Shown here: one piece after another, positions 44,640-57,750 of the stretch
Numbering within the stretch: position 1 is the stretch's first letter
Layout: each line of letters starts with the position of its first letter
The notes under the pieces: model-generated
What the model was told of the DNA's origin: nothing
Databases searched by the model: none
The model's input: the letters and a program-made list of their open reading frames with translations, nothing else
Translations under genes and position numbers: made by a program
Assembly: GCA_015680685.1 (NCBI GenBank)
Contig: MNCI01006839.1
Location: 41,961-105,960, forward strand
Length of the DNA: 64,000 bases
Reading direction: 5' to 3'
Source: Gnetum montanum
Lineage: Eukaryota > Streptophyta > Gnetopsida > Gnetales > Gnetaceae

Positions 44640-46955
44640 TAGTAGCATTACATTGTTGTAGTTGAGCTAGTAATTCACCTTGCATAGGTGGAGTAGGTGG
44701 TAGCTATGTAGTTGGAGGAGGAACATGTGCAAGGATAGGATGAGGATAAGGGTAAGAGGTGGTATCCCTTCTTTCCTATGAAGAATGAGTTTCATAATAA
44801 TTAGAAGGATGATAGTGAGGTTTGGAAGTGGAGATGTAACTAGATGAGTCATGTGAAGATAGTGGTTGCTAAACATAGTAACCATATGGATAGGGTTGCC
44901 AATAAGGGTATTACTGCCTTGGTGGTGCCATCGCCCATGATTGTGGTTACTGCCACTATTGATACTGCTCATATGGTTGTAGTGGAGCTCTACTTGGATA
45001 ATATTGTTGTTTTTGATGGAACTATCTGAAATTACCTTGAGGATAAGGTAATCTTCTAGATGTTTGCTTTTGTGTTAGTTTTGGATTTAAAGAATACATC
45101 CTAGACTCCTATAAGTGTGACACAATGGAGCAACATCCATTAGGATGTATATATTGACAGATGTCACACCCACCAACATCATCTGATTCACTTTCTACAA
45201 CCTCTTCTACTACAACAATCTTGTCCTTACCTTTGTCATAGGCATGTTCAACGTCTTTGCACCTCCTGTGCTCATGATCACTATCTTGTTCCTTGGAATC
45301 TTCAACAATTTTTAGGATAGGTTAGAATATGCTATCCATGGAGTCCCATGACTGATCAACCTTGGCCATAATCTCAGATTCAAATTTTTGGAGTGGCAAG
45401 GTTTTCATATTCATCACCTCATTAGATGCAGATTCATTTTCATTATCACAAAATCAAACCTCCCTCTTGTAAATGGAAGGATTATGATTGTACTCTTCTG
45501 TACTTTCTCTTTTTCTTAATTCATCCTCCTCTTTAACTACCGACTCAATTAATCTTTGTATCTGACTAGCACTAAATTTTGATAGTCACCCCTAGGCATA
45601 AACACTAAGGGTTCTCCTTGTTTTTGATTGAAGCCTATCTACAATGTGGTGAAGTTGATCCAATTGAACATAATCATGGCTACGACATTTGTAAATCAAG
45701 GAATAGTATTGATCGATGGTCGCATCTAAGGGTTTATGTGTTCCTTGTTTCCATCCTTAGATTTTCCTTCTCAAGTTGTACACTTTGGAGTACATTTGAT
45801 ATTTATCATTGAACAACTCAAGCATGGTACTCCATCCTTTGATAAACTCCAACCCTAAGGACCAATACGAGTTCTCTACTTCTTTGATGAGTGTCTTGGG
45901 AAACAACTTAAGTTTATGCCACTCATTCTCTATGTTCTATAAGGCACATGCATCTTGAAAAGCTTAGAGATGGTTCTATGGATCAGAGTTATGTCCTCCT
46001 TCAAATTGAGGAATGTTATTTATGTCTAACCTTTTGATCCGACTATCCTTCACATGCATACTTCAAGTAGCAAGAAAAGGCTCATCAAAGCCTTAATCAT
46101 GGTGCCTATGATGCCCTCTACTATCCCTTCATTCATGGAAATCTACCTCTCTTGAATGTCTACACCCTTAATCTTACCTTTTTCAATGGTCATTTTGGTC
46201 ATTTTAATTGATTTGGTCCCATCGATTATTTTGGTCACCTCCATCACGATATTGCCTTCTATGGTTGTGATCAGAGATAGAAGATGATGATGATGATGAT
46301 GAAGGGGAAGAGGAAGGAGAACCAGCACCATCATGGTGCCTGCTACCACCTCTTTGGTGATCGCGATCACAATCACAATGTTGTTTCTTGTCTGCATCCC
46401 TACCTTGACTTGCCCCTCTGGATCCTTCTTTGTCATTGGATCCATTCTTACTAGAATCAAGATTCTGAATCATGGACTATAAGTTCTAGTTTTGACCTCC
46501 TTCATTGAAGTTAAAGAGAGGACTTTCATTGAATGGAAAACCCCTAAAAAAGGGTTCTTCACTAGCTTGTTGGTACAACACAAATGAAGACTTATTAAAC
46601 CTTTTTCCCTTAGAAAACTCATAGTGTTATTCTAGTTGTAAATCTTGCAAATGTTATGCCTTAGTGGGATGATAATCCCTGAAATCAATATCTTGCACAA
46701 CATACTTAGCAAGATGTTCCTGAAGACCATATTGTATAAGCATTTGGTAGAGCATTACAGGAATAGATTGATCAAGTAGCAACACAATGTTGTCCTCCAT
46801 GTAGCACCACCACAACTATTCATCTTAGTGCAAGATGAAGGTGAAGTTTGGTACATACTTATTAGGATGACCATATACAATTTGATACTATTGAGGCACT
46901 TGCTAATAAGCTTTATCAGACTTGGGAAAAATATCACTCCTATGAGAAGAAGACA
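44640..46955 (-). pseudogene. gag of E4, decayed
   Basis: Starts MSSSHRSDIFPKSDKAY at 46955, with VYGHPNKYVPNFTFILH and QYGLQEHLAKYVVQDIDFRDYHPTKA (E2: MKDHDYRDYYPTKT). A Ser-rich, Asp/Arg-rich spacer (46473-46204) precedes the core (about 46030-45400) and a finger-like CDIC-type region near 45170. The Pro/Tyr/His-rich end extends to about 44660. Shares its N-terminal type with E2, not with E1/E8. Confidence 0.78.
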
Positions 46956-47097
46956 TTTTTAATTAGAAAAATAAAAATCACAGTGTGCTTCTAAATATTA
47001 TTGTAGTAATCTTAAGATGTGATGTAACTCTAAGGTTTGTTCCAATGATTTAAATAATTTCACTAAGTCCTAGATAACACATGAAAAAAACAAAAGG

Positions 47098-47115
47098 TCC
47101 ATGGCCATAGTGCCA
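47098..47115 (-). other. Primer binding site of E4 (tRNA-Asp, decayed)
   Basis: TGGCACTATGGCCATGGA on the minus strand, one base after the LTR terminus. Confidence 0.7.
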
Positions 47116-47116
47116 A

Positions 47117-47945
47117 TGATGAGCAATGAGGTACCCCTATGCCCAACCATATGAATCACTAATGCATTTTACGATCTAGTTGAATTCCATGGACCTATAG
47201 TTCTCTAATACACCAGTTCTTCTAGGAAGTGAAATGGGCATTAAGAATGTTTTTTGTCTTCCCAACTACACTTGTGAGGCTCAAGGGTATGGTTTAAGTG
47301 TAATTAAGGTACATGATTTTTCTTATTTTATGTTTTATGAGTTTAGTCACCTACAACAAGAATGAAAGGTAGGTTAATTTAAGATCTCATTCATTTACGA
47401 TCTAACTACACTAACATAAGTAACCATCCCACTTCCCTAAACACATATAACATTGCTAGGCTACCAAATGTTAAGCATTGGTGGGTTACCAAGTACTATA
47501 TGTATGTTCGAAGTGGTTGTGTGTGTGTCCATTAATTGTTGGAAAGTAATTGCTTAATTCAAATGCATTAGAGTAGAGTGCATTAAAGTAAAGTATAATA
47601 AAGAAAATATTAATCTATTCTCAGTGCTGCAAGAATTGTCAAAAGAGTCCATTTTATTCTTGTCACACTGCTACACTTAGGTACATTAGTGTTCGAACAA
47701 AGAACTGTACATACTTGGACTCCTTCTGTGGGCACTCAGAAAATATTCTAACTTTGAAGAAAATAAACTACAAGAGGTTTGATACTTTGACTAAAAAAAT
47801 GACCAAAAACTAACTATCAAATCGGGAGCCCAACTGCTATATTTACAAGCTAGAGTTACCTCCCAATGTTGAATACCCGATGTTGCATCAAGACCCCAAC
47901 GTCAAATACTAGACGTCAGAGTAGATGAACAAATGTGTTTCATCA
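47117..47945 (-). repeat. 5' LTR of E4
   Basis: 829 bp, TGATGAGCAATGAGG to GTTTCATCA. The U3 array at about 47865-47925 has CCCAATGTTG / AACGTCAAATAC / GACGTC motifs. Partner of 37917-38740. Confidence 0.9.
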
Positions 47946-47950
47946 ATAGC

Positions 47951-48290
47951 TATAGATACCCTTATTAACCACAACCATATTATCCTCGTGGGGATTATCA
48001 TCAACCTCAAAAACAATATAACTAGTAGTGGAAAATTCCATACTCATCGGGGATGCCACTACTGAGATAATAGTATCCCTATAGACAACTAGATCCTTAT
48101 GACTATTATGTTTAGCAACATGTTTCTCATAGGAATACCTCTATCCATACTTCTTATCAATACCATCTTGATGAATATCATTGATCCATAACTCCACATG
48201 TAAAATTACCATACTACATGCCTCATCCCATAATGCAACATCATCAACAACACCTATGCCACTTTTTCTAGTTTAATTGTCATCAATGTT
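47951..48290 (+). pseudogene. Old gypsy gag on plus strand (C-terminal part after E4)
   Basis: Plus-strand translation gives YRYPYYPQPYYPRGDYHQPQ (in-frame wording with small changes), then LDPYDYYV, YHLDEYH and PYYMPHPIMQHHQQH. This is the Tyr/Pro/His/Gln-rich C-terminus seen in the gags of E1, E2 and E4. It continues 36190-37916. No protease follows. Confidence 0.65.
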
Positions 48291-48339
48291 GGAGGTGGTA
48301 GTGAAATGAGGTCTCTTTTAGTACTCTACAACTTTTATT

Positions 48340-48780
48340 CCAACTTAAAAATTAGCCAAAATGATAACCATGAATGGTGATGAACCTATGGTATTGTAGA
48401 TCATAAGTTGTGGTGAGGTCATAATTTGCATGTTATCAGAGATCATGGATCATGGTCCAGTTATGGTATGTTTAGAACATAAGGATAAAAAACCATGGGT
48501 CATTAACTACTCATGGTCTAGATATTGTAAGTCATGGTGCAGTCGTGGTTATCTTAATAATGAGTCATGGTTAATACAAAAGGTATGAAGACTACCTCTA
48601 GTCTCCTCTACAAAGTTATCAAGACTACAAGTCATGATGGACTCATGTCATAATATCATAACTAGTGGTAAAGTCATGATTGACATAAACACTGGCTTTC
48701 TTCTTACTCTGCAATACCATGACTTATAGTGAGATTATGCTATATCTATGAGGATACTGCAAGTCATGGTAAACTTTTGA
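48340..48780. repeat. Degenerate GTCATGGT/ATCATGG-rich segment
   Basis: Words of the type GTCATGGT, ATCATGGTC, GTCATGATGG and CCATGAC recur roughly every 20-60 bp on one strand. There is no clear monomer length. No gene is seen. Confidence 0.45.
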
Positions 48781-48820
48781 AATAGAGGTATTGAAATCAA
48801 CCCTGAAATGATGCCAACAT

Positions 48821-48910
48821 GAAGCACGAATAGACCTAGGATGGAAAAGGATGAAATGATTAGANAGAAGCACGAATAGACCTAGGATGGAAAAGGATGA
48901 AATGATTAGA
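48821..48910. repeat. Single-N gap flanked by 44-bp direct repeats (probable assembly artefact)
   Basis: 48821-48864 and 48867-48910 are identical, with N at 48865. Confidence 0.85.
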
Positions 48911-48926
48911 TGTGTAGTAGCATTAG

Positions 48927-49818
48927 CGATGAGTGGCAAGGTACTCCTACACTCAACCATACAAATACAAGTGTTTCACACATGATTTGGTCGAGCTCCG
49001 CAAATGGGCTAGTTGTGGTATCTAGATAGTTACTCGTTGATTGCAGTTTGCTGTCCTCCCACCTGGATTATTATTTGCTTTGTCACGTATGGTTTAGTCC
49101 CAAGTGAGGTGTATGATGTGATCCTAAACTAGTGCTACTCCTAGAGGCAATGGAAAGTAACTTTGTTTAACCTAAGAGGGGAAGGGTGAAGAGAGTCTAA
49201 GCTAGCCTAAGTGCGATGAGCATCTATCCCTTAATCATTTGTACACATCTTGGACCTCGTGCATGACTACTACTGGGATTGCCAAGCATAGATCCTAGGT
49301 ACGCTACTGGGTTACCATGTAGTCACACTTAAATGCTCATGATTAAGTTGTGCTCATTCTACGTTTAAGGAGTTTAGGGTGAAGAGATATTAACTACGAA
49401 AGCAATAAATAACAATAACAATTAAATAATTAAACTAAGTGAATGCTACAATGATGAAGTAATCTTGATCTTTATTTTTGGTCATGTGCATGTCCAAGTG
49501 CTTCACACTTGAATAAAGGTGCTATACAATTACAATCATCACACTGCAGGCATGCACTAGGAGAACGGGTTGAGAGGAAAAACTGGCAAAAAGATCCTAC
49601 TCTAATAGTAACTTCCTATTACTTTCCCATGCATCCCATTGTGTATTTATAGGCTCACATGGAAACCATGATATTGCGTATGTGATATCGCTTGTCAGGT
49701 TGTGATATCGCGTACGCGATATAGCGGGTGCAATATCAAGGGTTCGAAACAGAGGTCCGATAATAGCACCTAGTTAACAAGTGTCTAATATCAGCACCTG
49801 ACAAACCTCAATTTATCA
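48927..49818 (-). repeat. Solo LTR, GATATC subfamily, TSD ATTAG
   Basis: 892 bp from CGATGAGTGG (first T changed) to TTTATCA, with GATATC palindromes at about 49670-49735 and TATA (minus) near 49640-49650. ATTAG at 48922-48926 is repeated exactly at 49819-49823. No PBS or PPT adjoins, so this is a solo LTR left by LTR-LTR recombination. It is closest to the E1 LTRs. Confidence 0.85.
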
Positions 49819-49823
49819 ATTAG

Positions 49824-50680
49824 TATCCAAAAATTGTTGAGATTTGATATCTTGAAACTTGTTCAAAATGTTGAATTGAATTTTTAACAAAAGTTACTCT
49901 ATTTATCACTAATGACTTCTTAGATAGCTAAGAAACCCTTTCTTTAACTTAAGCTCTTTTGAGACTTGTAAACACAATGAATTTTCCAACATATAACATT
50001 GAAAATTAAACTCCATATAAGATATTTTTCTTCTTTCCTCCTTAGATTAATAACAAGAATGATATGAAGGTAAAATAAAAATAAAATTAATTAAAATAAT
50101 GAGATATTCAAATAAAATTAAAATAGATGAAGCAACTAAATATTGTAATTGAGATAACAATATAAAGGTACACACCTCACTTCTTCTACTACTTCAAGAT
50201 TCAAACATACATTAATAAAGTTTGCTTGGAATGCCTAAATTTTGTAGAGAGCCTATACATGAATTAAATATAAATGTGAGGAGTGTTTGGGAGCACACTT
50301 AACTCCAATCATAGCTACAAATGATCCACCTAATCATTTACTAAATCATTAGAAGAGAAAACTTGTCATTCCAACTCATGTAACAATTCCATCTATGGAA
50401 TTCATGTGATTCCAAAAAATAAGGAATGACTACATGGGACCTTGGGTGATATCAAGGGTGAGAAACATGACATGTGGTATTGGAGGATCTACATTTGACT
50501 GCACTTGGACAACTTCTTATTTCTCATTCTTGAAATATAAAATTATGTCATGCAACACATTACATGGAGACATAACATACATGACTTAACAATAACATGA
50601 AAAAGAAAGCTAACTTCTATAATAACATGGAAAATAAAATCAATGTGAGGGAAGCATACATTAGGCTATGAATATTGTCA
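49824..50680 (-). repeat. Probable 3' LTR region of the first copia element
   Basis: No ORF. On the minus strand a purine tract, CTAAAGGAGGAAATG (about 50678-50692), follows the end of copia RNase H. That is where a copia PPT is expected, so the LTR would start near 50680. The far end of the LTR and a partner were not identified. Confidence 0.4.
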
Positions 50681-50690
50681 TTTCCTCCTT

Positions 50691-53450
50691 TAGACTCAAG
50701 TGAGCTTCAATTTAATTACTCTAACCTTTAATAGTAGTATCTTCATCTTCTAGGATTACAACATTTTGGTGGAAATATTAGCCAATTTTTCTTCACTCTT
50801 CATGAATTTTGAAGAGATTATACCTTCTTGAACTTTCTTTCTAATAAAGTAGAATTTTATTTTAATGTGCTTGGATTTGTCATGAAGAATATTCTCATTG
50901 GAGAGAATGATGACCAATGTGTTGTCACAAAATAAAGTGATAGGCCTTTTAATGATGAAATTCATCTCCTTAAATATTTTTTCAAATCATAAGACATTGT
51001 AGATATAATCATTCATTACCACATATTCATCTTGAGTTCTTAAAAGCCTTACATAACTTTTTTTATTCTAATAAATTAGATTGTTGCCATGAAAGAAAAT
51101 TGAGCCACTTATAAACTTTCTATCCTCCACGTCACCATCCTAATCAACATCACTATAAGTAAAAAATTTTGCATCTTCTTTTACAAAATAGAAAAAAAAT
51201 GTTAAAAGTTCCAATAAAATATCTAAGGAGATGTTTCAAGGCATCCATGTGATTTTGCCTTAGTTCAACCATAAATCTACTTAAGTATGAGGTGGCATAT
51301 TCAATGTTAATGTTTGTGTGCTAAAGAAACCTTAACAATATAATGATGCTCTTATGATGTTAGGCATCCATGAGAGGGAATGCATCATTTTTAAAAAAAT
51401 TAAGACTCAAAGAAAGATGAATACTAATAGTCTTTACATCCTTCATTTCATACCTATCCAACATGCTTTGATGGATCATACTGGATCCATCAAGTCTTTG
51501 ATTCACTTAAATCCCAAAAAAGTATTTTAGCTATTTAAGATCCTTCCTTTTAAATTCATCATTTATGTCTCTTTCAAATTCTTCCACAAGATCATCATTT
51601 GAAAGAACAAAAATAATGTCATTCATATACAATGAAATAATGATGAAAGATGGACCTATGGATTTATGATAAAGTAAAGGTTCAACCAATGATGAAAAGT
51701 ATCTTTTTCAGATCAAATGATTATTTATCCTTCTAAACCAAGATATTGAAGCTACCTTCAAACCATATAATGCTTTATTAAGCTTACATACCTTTTCTTC
51801 TTGATCTTTCTTTATGAAACATTCAAGTTGGATGTAGGTTTCTTCCTCCAAGTAGCCATTGAGAAAGGCTAATTTGACATTCATTAGGTGAATTTTAAAT
51901 ATACCATGATTAGCAATTGGAAAAATGAGTTTTATTCTCTCAAACCTTACAATTGATGCAAAAAAAATTTATAGATTACTTTCTTCTTTTGCTTAAATAA
52001 TCTTGTCACTAACCTTGCTTTCAATTTCTTCAAGATTTCCTCTTTTTATATTTTATCTTGAAGAACCATCTTGTGTTGATCACCTTGTTTCCCTTAAGTT
52101 TGTTAACAAGGATTCAAGTCTAAAATTTTTCAATTGCTTTCATCTCCTTCATGGCATAAACCTACTCCTTGGACTTGAGAGCCTCCTCAATGATTTAAGA
52201 CTTATGGATGATGATAGCATATGCAATATGATTTCTACCCATGATTCTTATGAATCTCCTCCCAAAATCATGATCAAGGATTTGAGAGGAAGAATGCATT
52301 CTCTCAATCCTTAATGAAGCATTAGATGGTTAACCCAACTCCTTCATTTGATGATCTTTACTAACAACCTCATTTTTATTTTTAAGTACATTAATCTAAA
52401 TACATTTTCATTAAATTTTACATTTCTTGACAAATTAAATTTTATCTCAATGGGATCATAACATTTATAAGAGCTTTATCTCTAATCATAGCCTTCAAAA
52501 ATACATTTTATATCCATATCATCTAATTTTCTTGTGAAAACATTTGGAACATAAGTCTAAAAAATACTTTCAAATATTTTTATATAGGAAAGATTAGAAG
52601 CTTGACCATACAAAGCTCGATATGGAGTGATGCCTTTATTTGATAATGAATAAAACTTAATAATGAGATAGAAGGATGTGTGAATTGCTTCTCACCAAAA
52701 TAAGTTGATAAAGTTGGCATGGCACAACATACATCTTGTGATGTCTTGCAAGATCTACTTTCTTCTTTCAACTATTCCATTGAATTTTTATAAAGAACCA
52801 CATGTGTTTTCTTCCTAATTCGATTTTAATTAAAAATTTCATCAAAGGTATTATTTATAATTTCCCCTCCCTTATCACTTCTAATGATTTTAATTTTTAA
52901 ATTCAATTGATTTTCCATAAGATTTTTGAAATATTTGAAAGTGTAAAAAGCCTCATCTTTACATAGAAATAAAGAAATCCATGTATCTCTAGGTGAATCA
53001 TCAATAATGGTAAAAAAATAACTTGCATTTGTGATGGAGGCTAATTACATTAGACCCATCAATTCTATGTGAAGAAGCTCCAATGATTTCTCCTTCCTTT
53101 ACACATGTGTGTTATGAGACGAGGAGTTGTGCTTCTCATAAGCACATGCTTCACAAAATTCATTTGAAATAAGAGAATACTTCACACTTATTGCTACTTA
53201 GTACTTAATCATATCAAGAATATATTGATAATTTACATGTTCTAATCTTTTATACCATAATCTTGCAAGGATAATGGGGGAGTTTTCTACATGTTGGACT
53301 AATAATTTTTTTTTTTAAAACATCAACAATGTACAAAGCATAAATCTAATTTTCTAACTTACGAGTGGAACAAATAACCTCATTATGATTACTCAATGTG
53401 TAGCCTCTACCATTAAACATAATTTTAATGCCCTTTAACATCATTTATAC
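50691..53450 (-). pseudogene. Ty1/copia pol (first copy), decayed
   Basis: Domain order on the minus strand: a pre-integrase block with YTLSNHNEVICSTRKLEN and LWYKRLEHVNYQYILDMIK (family LWH-RLGH), CEACAYEKH, then integrase remnants including ANFINLFW-EAIHTSFYLI and TPYRALYGQ-like wording near 52600-52750. RT remnants lie at about 52140-51150 (NKVINTRWFFKIKYK; the LLYVDD region is decayed). RNase H at 50965-50756 has LFCDNTLVIILSNENILHDKSKHIKIKFYFIR and EEKLANISTKML. Gag and protease are missing: it begins where the second copia copy breaks off. Confidence 0.8.
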
Positions 53451-53454
53451 TATG

Positions 53455-56400
53455 GAAATTATTGAAGCTTTAAGTAAGTACCTAGATGGCACTTGGGATC
53501 CTTTGAACATGCAAGTGTTGCCATGTTGTCACAATGAATCACCATAGTCCTAATGCATTCACAACAAATCCAAGTGCTTGAAGAAACCTAATCACCTAAA
53601 TGGACTCTTATGTTTCCATTGAAGATACATTGAACTTTATCTCCATTATGGATAAGACTATACAAGGTTTCTTCTTATTGCTCTAAAATATGGTATCGTG
53701 ATTTAGCAAAAAGGCATATTCCAATATTGATTTGCATTCATCTAGATCACTTCCCCAATCAACATCACTATAACCCTTGAGTTACAAATCTCATTCTTAA
53801 TAACAAAAAATATAGTTCATAGTTTCCTTCAAATAGTGAAGAAACCTCTTAACTATTTTTTAATGTGTAGTTCTAGGATTTGACTAGTAACAACTAATCA
53901 ACCTTATCAAAAAGAATATGTCAGGTTGAGTACACATACTCACATACATCAAGCTCCCAACTACACTAGCATATGACACACAACTCATTTTCTCTTTATT
54001 TATGAGAGCTTTAGGACATTGATTAAGGCTCAGATTCTTACCTTTAGTAATTGTTGTATCAATGGGTTTATAGTTATGCATTTTAAATTTTTTGATAATT
54101 TTCTTTAGAGAAATTTCTTGTGAAAAACTAAGAAGTCTCCTTAAATAATCTCTTAAGATCTTTACACCAAGCACAAAATCAACTTTATCCATTTCCTTTA
54201 TTTCAAATTTTAAGAACAACCATCTTTTTATTGTAATTACAATCTCTTTATTATTACTGTCTAGTAGAGTATTATTCATATACAAGAATAGGAAAATAAA
54301 ACTTTTATTATATCTCTTGACATATATACAATAATCTTCTTGGATCATTGTAAATTGATCAATAGTAATGGCTTGATGGAATCAATAATACTACTATTTA
54401 GAAGTTTTTTTGAATTCATAGATGGATTATCAAAGTATGTAAACATTGTACTCTTTACCATCAACTATGAATCCATGGGTTTATATCATATATATTTTAT
54501 TACCTAGTTCTTCATAGAAAAATGCATTCTTAATGTCCATTTCATAAATTTCCAAATCAAGATGTGCAACAACAACTAAAATAAGATCATTGGAAACAAA
54601 CCTTACTATCGTTGAGAAGGCTTTTTCATAATCTATATTCTCTTATTGGATGTACCCCTTTGCTATAAGGCATGCATTATATTTTTCAATGGAACCATCT
54701 ATCTTATGCTTAATCTTTAGGACCCATTTCTTTCCAATGCCCTTACACTAGGTAGAAGATTAACCAAGTTCTAGACATGATTGGTCCTTATAGACTTTAT
54801 CTCTTCCATCATAGCATTCCTCCATTCCTTACTAGTAGGTCATGAGAGAACCTTATCATATGTACATGGCTCACCATTATGCATATCCATCATATGTGCT
54901 TCCTCTTTAATCATAAAATGATGACAAGAAATGCTTATACGAGTGCTCTTACATAACTTAGATTCTTGGGAGGTCTCCTTTTGTGAAGGTAATCTATTGA
55001 TGGGTAAGTAGCTCCCACTATCATTAGGAAATTGAGAAAACTTTTTCTCAATTTCTACTAGTATAATAGTAGCACCAAAATCAAGATCCTTCACTTCATA
55101 AAAGGTAAAATATTTATCTATTTCCCTTTGATAAGGAAAATCCTCCTTAAGAAACCTAATATCTTTTGACTTTATCTCAATAATTCTTTCATCTAATAGT
55201 TCTCTAATGAATACATATCCCTTAGAATGATCAAGGAACCTTATAAAGATACATTTTTTCCTCTAGGGCCTAACTTCTCATATCTATAAGAAGTATTATG
55301 TATATAGGCTGCAGACCCCCAAGGTCACAAATGATTCAAACTTGACTTTATATTAGTCCATAACTCATATGGAGTTGAAGGTACTAATTCACTTGTGACA
55401 TGATCAAGGATGTAGATTGTAATTAATAGTGCATCTTCCCAAAAGCTGATAGAAACTTTTTCTTGCACCATCATCAATCTTATCATATCTATCAAGGTAT
55501 GATTTCTCTTATCAAAAATACCATTCTATTGTGAAATTCCAACAATCATTAAGCATCTAATAATTTATTTTTCACCCCATAGTTTGTTAAACTATTCTAA
55601 TAAATATTCATGTCCAATGTAAGTTCTTAGGATCTTAATCCTTTTGTCTAACTAATTTTCAACTTCGTCCATGTATTATCTAAAGTAATATATTACCTTA
55701 TATTAATGAGAAATCATAAAGATGTGACCATTATGTGTATAATCATCTATAAATATGATGAAATAAGAGGCAATATGACTTTCCTTGAAATTCATTAATC
55801 CACATATGTAAGAATGAATTAATTGTAATGCAAAATCAACCCTAGTAGCTTTATCAAATGGTTTTCTAGTTGATTTTCCTACTAGACAATGCTCACAAGT
55901 TGGTAGAGTGACTTAAGCCTACTCTAACTAATCTGGTAATTATTTGTTACCCAATATGGCCTAACTTAGTATACCAAAAAAATGGAATTGTCACCAATAT
56001 TATCAATAGAAGTGAACAATGAGAAAGGACTATCTTCTTTATTAGGATATTTAATATCTATCTTAAAGAAACCATTATCAATAAAAGCATGTCCATAACA
56101 AATTAACTCTAGATGAATCATAACCCAATCATATTTAAACATAAAACACAAATCTAATTTTATCAAAGTAGTAATGAAAAGTAAATTTCATCAAATTTTT
56201 TATGCATAAAGGACATCATGGAGATATAAATTGCAATCCTGTTCGCATGACAAGTTTATATTTATAATGCCTAGCATATCTATGATAGAGGTATTTCCCA
56301 TGTATATCTTCTTACTCCCTACTAAAATTCAAAGGTACTCAACAAAGTTGACCCAATCTCTCGCTACATGATCTATTGCTCTTAAGTCTACAATCCACAA

Positions 56401-57266
56401 GGAGAAAACTTCAATAATAAGAATTCTAGATGATACAAAGGGATCATTGTGAAAAATAAAGTTATGACATATCTTCTTTGAATCAATACATTTACAAGGG
56501 AAGTTTTCTTGCTTGTCATAGTTAAAACAAGTCATATTAGCCTTGTCCTTTTGCCTTTCCTTTTTCCTCTCTTTCTATTATCCTCCTTAGCCTTCTTTAG
56601 TGGTGGTTCTTATTAAGAGTGCCCACCATGATCATTTTTCTTTCAATTTCTCTTAATTTCTTAATCTTGAACTTAGTAGCATATACATTAGAGATCTTAG
56701 CAGGTGTCAAGCACTCCTCCTTGAGTTCTAAACAACATGCAATGTACTCAAATTTTTTTACATTCTCATTGTGCATCATGTTAACTTACAGGTATTTTCA
56801 AGAGTTTGGAAGTGAATGAATAACTTCTTGTACTTGTTGTTCATCCATAAGACTATTCCTAGTAGCCTTCAACTCTTGAATTATGTTTAACATCATCCTA
56901 AGGTATTGTTTTATAGTGTTATTAGAATGCTTCCAATAACTATTAAACTTGAGGGTTAGAATCCTTAACCTTGTGGCAAAGATAAAACCAAACCTTTCTC
57001 AAATTTATAAAGATGTCATTTTGCATGTTTTTCAACAATGTGATGCAAGAAACATGATCTTTTTTGAACCAACTTTAAGATGTCTCAACATCTTTACTAT
57101 GTTAAGGGTCTAGGTCCTCTATATGTTCCTTCATGAGATGAAAGAGGATCTCTATCACCTCTTGTTCATCTAAGACATATTAGATCTTTTGATGCCAAAT
57201 ATCATAATCATCATCATCTAGGTTTTCCCCATTTTTAAGATTAGCAACAATTTGTTTGGAGGTCAT
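53455..57266 (-). pseudogene. Ty1/copia gag-pol (second copy), decayed
   Basis: It starts MTSKQIVANLKNGENLDDDDYDIWHQK at 57266. The gag has a knuckle-like CFNYDKQENFPCKC near 56525 (second Cys lost) and protease WIVDLRAIDHVARDWV near 56385 (DSGATDH in family, changed). Integrase runs about 56100-55280 and a linker precedes 54800. RT has FLYMNNTLL (YVDD changed to MNN), FVLGVKILRD, YKPIDTTI and VVGSLMYVSMCTQPDI (54348-53884). RNase H has SDADWGSDLDECKSISGYAF-type sequence, then CDNMATLACSKDPKCHL, where it stops. The joint with the next copia lies at about 53455. Confidence 0.82.
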
Positions 57267-57750
57267 GACTACATAGAAGATAGTGCAAATAATATATAAG
57301 TACCATGTGCATTCATATATAAATATTACAACAAGATAGCATGACCATGTAAGGGAAATGTCATTATGATCAAAATCATATTACCCAAATAATGTCAACT
57401 CATCATAATCAAGCATAATACCCAAATATTTGATAAATATCTTTACCTAAATTACCTTACAAGACCAAGNGAAGGGGAAAATAAATGTCAAACCTCAAAT
57501 ATATATATATATATATATATATTAAAAATAACAATTCAGACTACAAAGGTAAAGAAGTACTTTAGAGAGAAGAAACTTTAAATCAATAAAAAGGAAAGGC
57601 CTAATAGTTTTGGGCATGCCTTTTTAGGTTTTCATCCTTATAATAAATCTTGAAAAACCTCCCCTTTGAGATAGGAAATCAAACATTTCATAAAAAGATT
57701 AACATTAGGTGGAGGGGGAGGAGGCTTCCACCTTGTTAATAGAATCAACA
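57267..57750. other. Copia leader/LTR candidate region with (TA)n and an N
   Basis: No gene is seen. A (TA)n run lies at 57499-57523. N at 57470 is the only gap in the window without flanking repeats. A copia 5' LTR is expected here, but neither a clear PBS (TGGTATCAGAGC-like) nor LTR ends were found. Confidence 0.35.

Larger units (their letters stand above)
37917..47945 (-). mobile_element. Ty3/gypsy element E4, gag-pol complete in layout, ORF2 mostly deleted
   Basis: 10,029 bp on the minus strand: 5' LTR 47117-47945, PBS, gag, protease, RT, RNase H, integrase, spacer, ORF2 3' remnant, PPT 38741-38752 and 3' LTR 37917-38740. The protease DSG and RT FMDD are intact, but integrase has Asn for one catalytic Asp and there are many stops. 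U3 arrays use GACGTC/GATACCC-type motifs, a third motif type within the same family. Confidence 0.9.
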
